Origin: Prorocentrum cordatum
Taxonomy: Eukaryota; Sar; Dinophyceae; Prorocentrales; Prorocentraceae
Length of the DNA: 64,000 bases
Assembly: GCA_963575745.1 (NCBI GenBank)
Contig: CAUYUJ010007224.1
Coordinates: 1,160,234 to 1,224,233 of the forward strand
Direction: 5' to 3'
The notes under the pieces are model-generated. The model had not been told where the DNA came from. It worked only from the letters and a program-made list of their open reading frames with translations, and did no database searches. A program made the translations under genes and the position numbers. Shown piece after piece: positions 40,201 through 49,985 of this stretch (the first letter of the stretch is position 1; each line of letters starts with the position of its first letter).

Positions 40201-43200
40201 CCGGCTGCGCCTCGAGCCTGACCCGTGCTGGTTCCCGTAGTACCGGATGCACGACTCTGGATGCTCGCACTCGTCGACTGGTCCGGGAGGCGGCTTCGCT
40301 GGAACCGGCGGCTCGGGAGTCGATGCCAGCGGCGGAGGGGGCGGCTTTGGCGGTGGCTTGCTTGCCGCGGGCCCCGTCAGGGGGGGCGGCGCCGTAGTGC
40401 CCCGCATGTACGTCGTTCCTGGAGGAGGAGGCTTCACTGGTGGCGGGGTCGATGCCACTGGAGTGTTGATTGCTGCCTGCTGAACTGCTGGAGGTACGGC
40501 TGCTGCCGCCGCTGCCGCTGCCGCCTGGGAGTTGAACGAGCGATCGACCACCATGGGATATGGGCCAGTGTATCCTGGAGGTGGTTCTGGAGGCAAGGGC
40601 GGCTGAGGCCCTGGCTGGCCCGCTGCCTGACCACTTCCTGAGGACGAAGCGCCTCCAGTGGGTGGCCCGCGGTCTGCCTGATCCGCCTCTGCCTGGGCCT
40701 GCGCCTGCCTCGCCGCCGCCTCCAGAGCATCGCTCTCGGCCGCTGCGGCGGCCATCTCCTCCGCCGAAGGCTCGTCCCAAACGTATCCGTCTGAGTCGGG
40801 TTCTCCGGGAGCCCTCTCCCCGTTGATGCGGGACTGGCGTGCTCGTAGAAACGCCTGAGTGGCGTCCCACGCTCCCTGGTTTCCCTTGCTCGACGTCCCG
40901 TATTCTCCTTTCTTCTTTCCTCCGAGCACGGGATGCACGGCCAGCCACGCCAGGAGCAGCCCTCCGAGGACCATCGAGTCTGAACAAGCGCTGTTGCTGG
41001 ACCGCAAGAAATTCGTGAACTGAGAAAGCTAAGACCAGCAAGGCTAGACTTGAGCCGAGGTGGACTACGGAAAAGACAACTGCCGCCACTGTTACCACGG
41101 AGACAGTCAGTTCAGTCCGTCCTCTTGGGCTCTCGGGAACCCTTCCTCTCGAAGACCTCCTCGGCCTCTGCACCTTAGCTTGACTACCGGATCCTAAGAC
41201 CTGACTCGGGCTCTGCTGAGCCCACGACTGGAGGAGCTCCCTCGATTGGTCGTCCTGGTGCTCCGATTGGACGTCGACCCGATTCCTGGAGTAGACGATC
41301 GAACTGGTGCTCTGAGTCCTGGGCCTGGATGTTCTCCGAGTCCTGGTCCTGGCCCTTGAGCTTCCCCTCGTGACCCGCAGCAGCAGCATGAGCAGCAAGA
41401 CGATGGTGATGAGGATAGGGATGTAGCCAGTCACCACGCCAGCGTCCGACATCTCTGGGAACTGTCCTGCAGCAGTCTGAAACGAGTCAGCACGCAAAAA
41501 GGGATACCTCTTGATCGCGGCTGCTGGCGCCACTGCCTCTTGGTCGAGAGGCCCCACGATCTCCACGAGGCGATGACCCGAGCTGAGACGGCAAAGGGGC
41601 ACCTTCTGACCGAGGCGCCCAAGTTGCATGCTGTTCCTGGGCAGATCAATGACAGCCTCGAGAAACTCCAGAAGATTCACGCTGAGAATGTGCGGAACGT
41701 TGTCCGCCAACACTGTAGTCTCTATGATGCCGAACGTCTGGCCTAAGCACAACGGAAAGAGAATGACATTGATCACGCGCGCGGCTCCACCGACGCCGTG
41801 TGCCGCCTTGAGCGGGCGGTCGCCCTGAGGTATCTCGACGTACCTCAACCCAAGCTCCGCCAGGGCTCGAGACTCTCGGTTGAGTGCTCCGACTCCCACG
41901 AGGTCGCTGCCGGCACCTGGGTCGACGAGCCCCTGGGTGGCGGACGTGGTGAGGAGAACCGCGCTCGACTCGATCTCCAGCTGCGCCTGCTCCCAGGCTG
42001 GGAGGCTGCCCGCGCCCGTCTCTACCGTCGCCACGAACTCGGAGCCGCCGACCTCGCCGACGATGCCCGAGAACATGTACGCGGATGCTCCTCGGCCGTG
42101 ATCCTTCACAGCTCGGCGATCCTTGGGTCCATCCTTCTCCGGGCACTCCCGGTGCCAGTGACCCTTCTGCTTGCAGATGCCGCAGCGGGTCACCTTGATC
42201 AGCTGCTCCCTCGTGAGGCGCCGCCGATCGAACCCACGACCACCTCGACCGCGTCCGCCTCGGCCGCCAGCGCCGTCCCCACGGCCTCCGCCGCGTCCTG
42301 GACGACCTGCTGGATGTGCCCGAGGAGGCCTGGGCGCCCGGGAGTCGGGCCGGAAGTACTCCCTGTCCTGACGAGCAGCACGCTTCAGCTCCTTGTTCTG
42401 CTTCCATGTCCTGGTGTTCTTGGCCTCGAGCGTCGCTAGCACCTCGTCCACCTGATCTTCGGACACGTCGAGATCGTCGAGCTCGGCCAGCAGAGCCTCG
42501 ATGTCTTCCTCGTCCGAGGCCTCTTCTTCATCGTCATCGTCGTAGAAGGTCTCCTCGTCCTCTGCCGGGAAGTCGCCGGCACCCTCTGACCGAACCTGCG
42601 ACCACGGGGGAGGAGGAGAGAGGAGGGGGGACTGAACACCAGGCGACATCTCGCTAGCGCCTAGGCCCTCAGAAGCCGTCGTGTCGGCCAGCATCGCCCC
42701 GGCGCCGCGCCCTGGAAGCAGGCGCTCGGTGCCGCCGGAGTCCATCTGCTTGAGCGCCCACGAGACGTTCTCGTAGTCCAGCTTTCCGAGGGTGAGCGTC
42801 CTCAAGTTCTGAAGGCCCTGGGCGGACAGGCAAGCGCCTTCCTCCAAGAGCAGGCCCTTCAGCTTGGGCGACATCCATAGATCGTGTCCTTCCGCCTCTT
42901 GTAGTTGAGCATCGCGGCGGATGACGAACTGGATCAGCGACTCCTTCGCCTCGCGGTTGGCCTCGAAGAAGGCTCGACGACCCGCGCGGCGAAGGTCATC
43001 TCCTTCACGCTCGCCCGCCATGGTGTCCATGCGGCCGAGCACGGTGTCGATCCACCCGTCGTCGGTCAGACGATGCTCCTGGATGTCCTCGAACTTGGCC
43101 TGGAAGGCCCAGTCGAACAGACGAAGGAACTTCTCGGAGCGACGCCAGACGGGTACGTCGGTGTTCGCATTCCAACGTCTGAGCGACTTCTTCCATGCTC

Positions 43201-43708
43201 TGAAGTGCGCCCATCCCGGCCACGCCGGTGGGTCTGAGTAGTCTCCTTTGGACCAGGCGCCGCCTCCTCCTGCCCAGCTGCCAGACCAGGCGGCCAGCTC
43301 GGGTTGGGACCCGGCCCCGCGGGTCCAGGCGGTGTTGTGAGACCAGCCTGAGTCCTTCTGCCAGCTGTCCTTCAGATCGGGCTGCCGATCCTCCCAGCCG
43401 GTCCCTGAGTCGGCCTGCCACCACCGACTCTGCCAACTCTCTCTGCCACTGGCTGTCCACGGATCCGAGCTCTGCCACGGATCTTCGCCCTTCTCGTCGG
43501 GCTTGCTCTTCTCATCCGGCTTGCCAGCGGCCGCGGAGCTGGACGCTGCTGCAGCACTCGAGCTCCTGGACTGCTCCTGCATCGCCGCCCTGACGATGTC
43601 CCCGATGAGTCCTCTGAGCTCGCCCCTAGTGACGGCAGCCTCGTCCGTCCCCGCACTCACGTGTAGGTTGGCCCCCTTCTCTGCATCTTCATCCTCGACG
43701 CCCGTCAT
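37271..43708 (-). pseudogene. Copia gag, protease and integrase frame
   Basis: One frame stays open from inside the LTR (43927) to 37271. The likely gag start is the ATG at 43706-43708 (MTGVEDEDAEKG), just after the leader. Gag has a WPGWAHFRAWKKSLRRW body and the zinc knuckle CGICKQKGHWHREC (~42145-42185). The protease site is GLVDPGAGSDLVG (~41905-41935), with Pro in place of the usual Ser/Thr after Asp. A membrane segment GYIPILITIVLLLMLLL follows (~41380-41440). Between ~41000 and 39360 this frame is Arg/Gly/Ser-rich and probably not translated, since a better ORF overlaps it. It resumes with FMEVFSPPRMAPEVARRG, then HVNMGHPENRKF and the integrase triad VGVDLF (D), LDGGSEF (D) and NGRVERHGG (E). 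It ends at TAG 37271-37273. Confidence 0.88.
39364..41007 (-). CDS. Extra ORF inside copia between protease and integrase (signal/membrane, Pro-rich, coiled coil)
   Basis: A 547-codon intact ORF in a different frame from the overlapping gag-integrase frame. Residues ~11-30 (MVLGGLLLAWLAVHPVLGG) look like a signal peptide or membrane anchor. A Gln/Ala-rich helix and long Pro-rich stretches (PPPKPPPPPL) follow. The C-terminal third is amphipathic and heptad-like (LLQSLQWQLQEIPEGIRAFG, VLDRMIQVATDSQ, MESRMLNLEQSMGQLGYIV), suggesting a coiled coil. It ends in an acidic tail. Its composition is far more protein-like than the overlapping frame. Standard copia elements have no such gene. Envelope-like or virion-structural function is only a guess. 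Confidence 0.7.
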   Translation of the reverse strand: MRSSNSACSDSMVLGGLLLAWLAVHPVLGGKKKGEYGTSSKGNQGAWDATQAFLRARQSRINGERAPGEPDSDGYVWDEPSAEEMAAAAAESDALEAAARQAQAQAEADQADRGPPTGGASSSGSGQAAGQPGPQPPLPPEPPPGYTGPYPMVVDRSFNSQAAAAAAAAAVPPAVQQAAINTPVASTPPPVKPPPPGTTYMRGTTAPPPLTGPAASKPPPKPPPPPLASTPEPPVPAKPPPGPVDECEHPESCIRYYGNQHGSGSRRSRCQTRLAWIPRGRGAAAGQDPPQSAAEAARSAAASARRAVNILQESPGFREGGAALTTVNSLGTLLQSLQWQLQEIPEGIRAFGRVQEVLDRMIQVATDSQSAPTQVQEGLMQIHQILMGIQGHLVSLEDFGEKLDTMESRMLNLEQSMGQLGYIVMQVGQGVAGLLHVHGIQQLHGGQAPAEPWAPGPPGPIEPRGEGDSSGSGGHGPHEGSNFQDGGAQPSTTTPPSDNGGHGEEYNTTVASTTADPSNWWPLPPIPEVAIDQEQEWELVSNQGELY

Positions 43709-43840
43709 GGCGTCCACCGTGGATCTCCACGCGTCGCAGTCGGCCGAGCGCAGCGACCGCTCGGGAGCACGCGAACGCCGGCCGGTCACGCCCCTCGGGC
43801 GCGGACCTGGCTCGCGCCCATGGCACCCCGAGCGACTCCG

Positions 43841-43853
43841 CGCTCCGCTACCA
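43841..43853 (-). promoter_or_regulatory. Candidate primer-binding site of the minus-strand copia
   Basis: Two bases after the 5' LTR the minus strand reads TGGTAGCGGAGCG. TGGTAGC-GAG fits the complement of an initiator-Met tRNA 3' end (…CUACCA), the usual copia primer. The other copia element has TGGTAGC at the same place. Confidence 0.55.
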
Positions 43854-43855
43854 AC

Positions 43856-44002
43856 TGTGGCAGCACAGGATTGGATGAACGTTTTTGGGCTTGAGCCAGA
43901 GAGGGTAACAGTACACCAAGCACACACTGCAACTCGGTAGGACGATCAAGGTAATGATCTCAAATGCTAAACCTAATACGCAAAATCTGGAGATCAGTCA
44001 CA
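43856..44002 (-). repeat. 5' LTR of the minus-strand copia element
   Basis: 147 bp, identical to 33836-33982. It would hold the promoter and transcript start; no clear TATA box is visible. Confidence 0.93.
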
Positions 44003-44165
44003 CCGCTTCAGCCCGCTCTCCCGCTTAACCCGCTATTCCGCTTAAGCCCGCTCTCCCGAATAAGTCCGCTCTCCCGCGTAAGCCGGCCCTCCACCTTAAG
44101 CTCGCTTTCACGATTAAGCCGGCCTTCCCGCTTAAACCAACCTGCTCTCCCGCTTAGATCCGCTC
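44003..44165 (+). repeat. 18-bp satellite, right of the copia insertion
   Basis: Continuation of the 33500-33835 array (CCCGCTCTCCCGCTTAAG units). The two halves would join into one array without the copia element. Confidence 0.85.
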
Positions 44166-44924
44166 TCCACATTAAAATTCATTTAGAAACTGAATCGAAA
44201 AGAACAAATAGAAACCGAATCGCCACCTGCTTATAATGACCCCTTTCATTCTTTCTGGATGCCCTCGGCTCTGCCAATGTGGAGGTCGGTCATTGCTGCA
44301 GACGACCGCGTCTTCCTCCTCTTCCTCCCCGTCCTCTTCCTCCTCCCCGTTCTCTTCATCGTCCTCGTCCTCGTCTTCGTCTTTGTCCTCCTATGCTTCT
44401 TCTTGCTCCATGAGCTCCTTATCCTCGTCTTTGTCCTCGTCCTCGTCCTCCTCTTTGACTTCGTCCTCGTCTGTGTCCTTGTCCCCGTCTTCGTGGGAAC
44501 TGGAGGAGTCGGAAGTAGAGAAATGGGAGACGGATTCGGAGCCGGAGAACTGGGGTTGGAGCTGGAGCGGGAGGCGTTGGAGCCGGACTGGGAAGGGTGG
44601 GTTGACTGTTATGAAAACCCGGGATCATTTATGAAAACCCGGGGTCGATTATGAATAAACCCTTGCTGCCGGTGCTTCAGAATTCTGCGGTTGTTCTGTG
44701 TTTGCAGATCTGTACTATTGCAACAATGTCGGTTGTTACTAAAACGGTGGCAGTTGTTACTGAAACGGTTGTTCTCTTACTGAAGCTAGTGTCTGATATT
44801 GAAACCGCGGCTCTCCGACCGTGACAATAGATGTGGCCGTTTTTAGCCTGTCGGTCCAACTGCATCTCGCGCTCAGCTATCACCGCCAATTCAGTAGATT
44901 CGCTGAGGCTACAGCAGCACCCCG
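44166..44924. other. Unassigned, with TCC/GTCCTC and GAAAC repeats
   Basis: TCCTCGTC-type units at 44308-44490. TTATGAAAACCCGGG repeats at 44608-44655. TTACT(A/G)AAAC repeats at 44735-44790. No gene recognised. Confidence 0.6.
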
Positions 44925-46295
44925 ATGGCCTGCATCCCCCCTCAGAAGTTCGGTCAAACAGCGGCGGAGCAGTGGTTGAAAGAGGCTATCAAGCCAGATG
45001 GTGCCTTGGCCGAGGCTTTCACCGCAACTGTCCAAGAGACCGTCTGCAAGATGCTCGCCGAGCAAGGGTACCCGCTTCGCGTGGCTCTCGGCGCCGCTTC
45101 CAGTGCGGCGGAGCTCAAAGCTTCGGAGCAAGACGCCATAGTTACGCAGCTCGAGACCAACGTCAATCAGTTCGAAGAGAAGCTCTCCAAAGTCACAAAA
45201 ATAGAAGACGACTTGGACGCCAAATTCCCTTGGCGCGTCTACCTCCGCAACTGTGAGCCGGGCGAGCTGCTCGCCGGGTGGCAACGTCTCAATGTGGACA
45301 AAGATTGGATCGAGAACGCTGCCGAGCAGATGGACGACCCGGCAGTCGCAAATTGCGCGGCTGTTTGCGTTTCCCATCTTGACAGTGAGGGCCATAATGA
45401 TGAAGAAGGCCCCCAAAACTTCATGGAAAGGCTTATGCTTAGCGCCGTACGGCGGCGGCCCGGACAAATTCAGAGCTTTCATCTCTGATAAAGCCGCGTT
45501 GGAAAATGACGACATTGTCGCTGCGCTCGCGCGCAAGCTTCTGCATTCGTATTTGCTCTTAGAAGGCCAGTGCGTGAACCCTGCAACGGCCAAGCCGAAT
45601 TCGGCGACCAAAATGCAGACCCAGCGTGAGCAAATCATGCCGCTCATATTTTCCATCATAAAGGCGACGAAGCGCAAAGCCAAAAAAGCGGCTGCGCGCG
45701 CGCCGCTGAACCTAGCCATTTTGCGGTCGGATTTCTTGGTGGACTGGCAACTCGGCAGCTCGGCACCACAGTTTTGGCTGTAGCGCCGTTCATGCTTGCG
45801 CCGGCCGCTCCTAGTTCGGTAGCCGGAGTCTCTGCACCATCGGGTGTTGCCCCGCCGAGCGGCCCCCCTTTCAAGAAATTCCGTTCGGACGGGCAGTCCG
45901 GAAGCAATCGCTTAACCGGTTTCCCGCCGCCCCCCGCTCCCCCGCCGGGGCAACAGGCCCAGCGTCCCAGAGCCGGGGGGCAGCCTTTGAACGGAGAGAA
46001 GCAACAAGCCATCTCTGCAATTACAGCTGAGCTTAACAACATGATGGGGAGGCAGCAACCTGCCGCTGTACACCCCTAGATCGACCAAAAATTTAACGGC
46101 ACCGACGGCGAGCGCAAAGCAATCGGCGCAATTTTAGGCAAATATTGCAGGCACTGTCTGCGTAATGCCCGTGCGCTCGTCCAACAGTCGCCGCAAACGT
46201 GCCGCGCGGAGGGTCATCCCCCGTGCGTACCTTACGCCAAATGCGCGCGCTTGGGCAAGACGGTCTACCACTGGCCGGAGACATGCTCGAATTAA
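44925..46295 (+). pseudogene. Broken retroelement gag-like gene with a terminal cysteine cluster
   Basis: Three consecutive frames form one decayed gene. Frame 44925-45488 is helical and charged (LETNVNQFEEKLSKVTKIED, KFPWRVYLRNCEPGELL). After a shift near 45440 the 45253 frame gives GGGPDKFRAFISDKAALEN and RKLLHSYLLLEGQCVNP. After a second shift near 45740 the 45774 frame is Pro-rich and ends GEKQQAISAITAELNNMM, then a TAG (46077-46079). The same frame continues with AIGAILGKYCRHCLRNA and a Cys/His cluster to HWPETC. A helical body plus Pro linker plus terminal zinc-like cluster suits a retroelement gag, perhaps of the DIRS-like family nearby. The family is not certain. Confidence 0.5.
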
Positions 46296-47093
46296 TAGGC
46301 TGGCTGGGCTCATGTAGAGCGAGTTTGCCGTAACGCTCCAAATTCCATTCCTCGCTGCCTCCCGCTTCAGTTTCTCTGTCTCCTCCCCTCCCCTCCCTCC
46401 CCTCCCCTGCGACAACGAGGACGTGGACGACGACGACAACGACACTGCGACGACACGACGACGACGACGGCGGTACGCCGACGACGGCGTCATGACGATT
46501 GACACTTCGCGTCGGTCACAGCGCAATCTAAGCCGCTGTCTTGGCCGAGCGCTGTCGTCACGCTACCGTCGGAAGTCCGGTCGTGCCAACGCCTCCGGAG
46601 ACGCATGCGCCCGTGGCAGCGCAATCTAAGCCGTTGCATTTACCTATGCGTTCTCCTTCCCCTCCTCGCAACCCCCTCCCATTCGAGTGGCCCTCGTGCC
46701 AGGCCGTCGCAATGCAAATCAAGCCGCTGCCTTGCCAGTCAGCTGGCGTGAGCGCTCTTCCGCTACCGTGGGAAAATATGCCACCCCGTTCTGCAGCGTC
46801 CGCACGCGCATGCCGCCGCACGGAGCGCAACATGTATGTCAAACTGGTCCGGTGTAGCATTCGCCTTGCGTCGCTTCTCTGTCGCTGTGGCGTATAAGAA
46901 TCAGTTTTGGCGCGTACGGCCACGAATGGCAACAATGACGAAAGCAAACGTTCCATTCGTGTTGTGCGCACGCTCCGCACGCACAGGCAATGCAAGTAAC
47001 ATGAGTTGCGCTTGTCGTGCGTGTGAGCCGCATCCCACGTACCACATTTTCTACGACTATCGTGTGCTATGTTTATGCGTCGCCCGTTCCAGG
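46296..47093. other. Unassigned, with a loose ~95-bp repeat
   Basis: A GAC array at 46422-46490. The phrase AATC(T)AAGCCG(C/T)TG recurs at about 46526, 46624 and 46718, roughly 95 bases apart. No gene motif was found. Confidence 0.5.
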
Positions 47094-47271
47094 TGTGATT
47101 CCCGCTCACTCCCGTGCCTTTCCTGCTCCTTCCCTGCTTCCCCGCTCTATCTCTCACGCCCGCCTTGTCGCTGCCACTTTGTTTCAAACTAGGGCCCTTG
47201 GCCTTAGAGCTACGCAGAGTGTTTCGCCGCGCGATCATTCGACAAACGATATCAGCGATATCCATATCACA
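47094..47271 (+). repeat. 5' LTR of the plus-strand copia element
   Basis: 178 bp, TGTGATTCCCGCTCAC ... ATATCCATATCACA. It differs from the 3' LTR by three substitutions and two small indels, i.e. 97-98% identity. Confidence 0.95.
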
Positions 47272-47272
47272 G

Positions 47273-47289
47273 TGGTAGCTTGGAGCGAG
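47273..47289 (+). promoter_or_regulatory. Candidate primer-binding site of the plus-strand copia
   Basis: TGGTAGCTTGGAGCGAG begins one base after the 5' LTR. The TGGTAGC core is shared with the minus-strand copia and fits an initiator-Met tRNA primer. Confidence 0.55.
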
Positions 47290-47396
47290 GCTCGCTATCC
47301 CAGCCCGCGGGGCCGTATACTCAAGACGACGTCCGCGACGTCGCACTCCATATTGGAATCGAGGCCCAGCGGCCTCCTCGCGCTGTTGCTCAGCGC

Positions 47397-47575
47397 CAGC
47401 ATCTACGCCAGCGTCAGCGACGCCAGCATCTACGCCAGCGTCAGCGACGCCAGCATCTACGCCAGCGTCAGCGACGCCAGCACCAACGCCAGCGTCAGCG
47501 ACGCCAGCGACTACGCCTACTACGCCTACATCCCTGCCAGCTCCAACGCCAGCGTCAGCGACGCCAGCACATCTT
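47397..47575 (+). repeat. 27-bp repeat in the copia leader
   Basis: About six units of ATCTACGCCAGCGTCAGCGA followed by CGCCAGC, starting at 47401, 47428 and 47455, with one interrupted unit. The length is a multiple of three, and the frame encodes a Tyr-Ala-Ser-Val-Ser-Asp-Ala-Ser-Ile repeat. Confidence 0.85.
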
Positions 47576-47610
47576 CCTTCGACCAGCGACGACAGCTACT
47601 TCTCCTACGC

Positions 47611-47885
47611 CTGTGTCAGCGACGCCACATACTTCCTCTACGACGGTGTCAGCGACGCCACATACTTCCTCTACGACGGTGTCAGCGACGCCACATACTT
47701 CTCCTACGACGGTGTCAGCGACGCCACATACTTCCTCTACGACGGTGTCAGCGACGCCACATACTTCTCCTACGACGGTGTCAGCGACGCCACATACTTC
47801 CTCTACGACGGTGTCAGCGACGCCACATACTTCTCCTACGACGGTGTCAGCGACGCCCCATACTTCTCCTACGACGGTGTCATTC
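47611..47885 (+). repeat. 33-bp repeat in the copia leader
   Basis: About eight units of ACTTCCTCTACGACGGTGTC followed by AGCGACGCCACAT, with a strict 33-base period. Units with ACTTCCTC and ACTTCTCC alternate, so the array grew as 66-bp doublets. Frames stay open on both strands. Confidence 0.88.
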
Positions 47886-47992
47886 CCCACCAGCTTATCG
47901 ACACGGCAGGCGCCGACATCGATTACGGCATCGAGTTCAACTTCAAATTCGTTTCGTGGTCTGGTATTCTTTGCAGTCCATTCATAGACAAG

Positions 47993-49642
47993 ATGACGGA
48001 GTTCACGCACAACCAGTCAGTGATACCAAGCTGGAATGGAGATCCAGCGAAGTGGCGAGATTACAAGCAAGAGGTAAAATTGTGGAAGCTCAGTGAGAAT
48101 TTGGAAGTGACACAAAGTTTGGCATCGAAGTTAGTCCTGCGTTTGACAAGAACCGCCAGGTCGGCTGCTCTCAATATGACGGAGCAGGAACTCCACCCGC
48201 CGCCGGACGACGGCATCGAGGATGCGAACGAGAAGAAGCGCGATCGCAACCAGAAGGGCATCGAGAACGTGCTGAAGCACCTCGAGACAAACCTAGGCCA
48301 GCAGAAGCCGGTGCAGAAGGGAGAGACGCTAGAAAAGTTCTTCGAGTCGACTCAGCACCATCGCCGCCGTGGAGAACGCATGACGGATTGGCTCGTGCGA
48401 TTCGAAGCGGGACTACAGCAACTACGCGAGAACGAGGTTGACCTCACTACGCTTGACGACGTGGCCGGCTGGTTCCTGCTACGCAAGGCTGGGCTCACGG
48501 CCGAGCGCCGTGAGCGCGTCGTAGGCAACTTGCCGGACGAGCATTACTCATTTCAGCGCATCAGGGGCCTGCTGGTGCGCATGTTCCCCGATATCCATAC
48601 ATCGGAACGACACACAAGCTTGCCGTCGCGATCGTGGCCGCAGCGACCAAACAGCAGTTGGCAGCGCTCACCGCCAAGTCGAGCACGTTCAGCCAACATC
48701 GCTGACGAGCCAGAAGACGAGCACGAGGACTCGGAGGACGGCGACGACAATGACACGGAGGCAGACGTCCAGGACATCGTGCGCCAGGAGCTCGAGGCCT
48801 TCAGCGCCGAGCTGGAGCAGTCCAATTACGACCTCGGCGAGGTGTTCGACCGGGACGACTCTGCCAAGGTGGAGGCTGCCGCGGCGGAACTCGCCGCGAT
48901 TCCCGAGGCCATGGCGACCATGCGGTCGGCCCGGGAGGCTATCAAGGGCCGCGGGAAGGCTTCGCCCAAGCGCCGACCCGCGGGCAAGCTACAAGGCCGC
49001 GTGGACCAGCGCAAGAAGAACTCCAAGTGCTGGGACTGCGGCGAGGCGGGGCACTGGACCGGTGACAAGGAGTGCCCGACACCAGGCGCTCGGAAGTTCG
49101 CCCCGAATTCTAAGCAGAAGGGCGGAGGACGAGGCGGCGGAGGTCGCTCGCACCGCCAGGCCAACATCACCGAGCAGGTCCACGATCAGAACCACGTGGA
49201 GTTCGGTGATGAAGAAGTGATTCTTCATCCAGAAGGTCCGATCACTCCGCCCCCCGAGACCCTGGTCTCTGAGCGCGTGGTGCCAGATTTGCCTACCATA
49301 AACACCACCAACGCTGGCGAGAAGCCCAACGACGACGGTGTTGGCGTGATCGACACTGCCTGTCTTTTCTGCGTTGGCGGGCTCAGCTGGTACAAGCAGT
49401 ACAAGGAGAAGCTCGCCAAGATGGGTCTGGCCGACCAGATCCTGGAGGAGCCCGAGAACGAAGTCTACAGGTTCGGGAACGGTGGCACGCTCCCGAGCAA
49501 GCTGCGCGTCACAGCCCCCCTCGTGCTGTGTGGACGCGCTGGCCGCATAGTATTCAGCGTCGTGGACAGCCCCACGCTCGGCCTGCTCATCGGCCGGGAC
49601 ATTCAGCCGAGCAAGATCGACATCTCGCTCTGGCGGGAATAG
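47993..49642 (+). pseudogene. Copia gag and protease
   Basis: A 549-codon frame starting with ATG 47993, 721 bases after the LTR. The gag body has IPSWNGDPAKWRDYKQEVKL at the start, then GERMTDWLVRFEAGLQQLRE, and the zinc knuckle CWDCGEAGHWTGDKEC near residue 346. The protease begins at VGVIDTACLFCVGG near 453 (catalytic Asp, DTA variant), followed by VYRFGNGGTLPSKLRVTAPL and LGLLIGRDI. A TAG at 49640 ends the frame, but the same frame goes on with IRIGNHSQKLITSSAGHPAI, so the stop looks like a point mutation within the protease end. Confidence 0.9.
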
Positions 49643-49985
49643 ATCCGCATCGGGAACCATTCCCAGAAGCTCATCACGAGCAGCGCGGGGCATCCCGCGA
49701 TCGACCTCCGCCCGGAGGACTGGCTCGCCATCAAGGGCGCGGGCCACGAGTTCGGACCGAAGGCTGTCAGTACTAAGGGCATCGCCAAGCGGCCAGCCCC
49801 GAAGCCCACGGTCAACCTCACTACGAAGGCGAGCAACTTGCTCGAGAACATCACGAGACTCATCCCCAAGAAGGAGCTCAACGTACCGAGACGACTTCAA
49901 CAGCGACGCGGCGGCAGCTCAAGGCTCACGGCCGCCGTAAGCTCTGCGTTGGTCTGCTGTTCGACGGCGGTCGCGCCGCCGACGT
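49643..49985 (+). pseudogene. Copia protease end to pre-integrase junction
   Basis: It continues in the gag frame past the TAG (IRIGNHSQKLITSSAGHPAI, DLRPEDWLAIKGAGHEFGPK), then becomes Lys/Arg-rich. A frameshift near 50000-50150 passes coding to the integrase frame. Confidence 0.6.

Larger units (their letters stand above)
33836..44002 (-). mobile_element. Full-length Ty1/copia retrotransposon, minus strand, identical LTRs
   Basis: A 10,167-bp element. Both LTRs are 147 bp and identical by eye, start TGTG and end CACA. The element sits inside the 18-bp satellite, which flanks it on both sides. CCGC lies at 33832-33835 and again at 44003-44006, giving a 4-5 bp target duplication that is ambiguous in this repetitive context. 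Order on the minus strand: LTR, primer-binding site, gag, protease, extra ORF, integrase, RT, RNase H, LTR. The integrase-before-RT order defines copia. A nonsense codon and frameshifts break the pol frame. Confidence 0.93.

Noticed and set aside
39360-41000. The middle of the 2218-codon copia frame as translated protein
   Set aside because: Here the frame gives Arg/Gly/Ser-rich noise, while another frame of the same strand gives a structured 547-residue protein. The frame is probably open by chance in GC-rich DNA.
33836-43927. ATG at 43927 as the start of copia gag
   Set aside because: It lies inside the 5' LTR upstream of the primer-binding site. The ATG at 43706-43708 after the leader is more plausible.
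33831-44007. A firm 5-bp target duplication for the minus-strand copia
   Set aside because: CCGC is repeated on both sides, but the element sits in an 18-bp satellite where such matches arise anyway. The fifth base does not agree under the TG...CA boundary.
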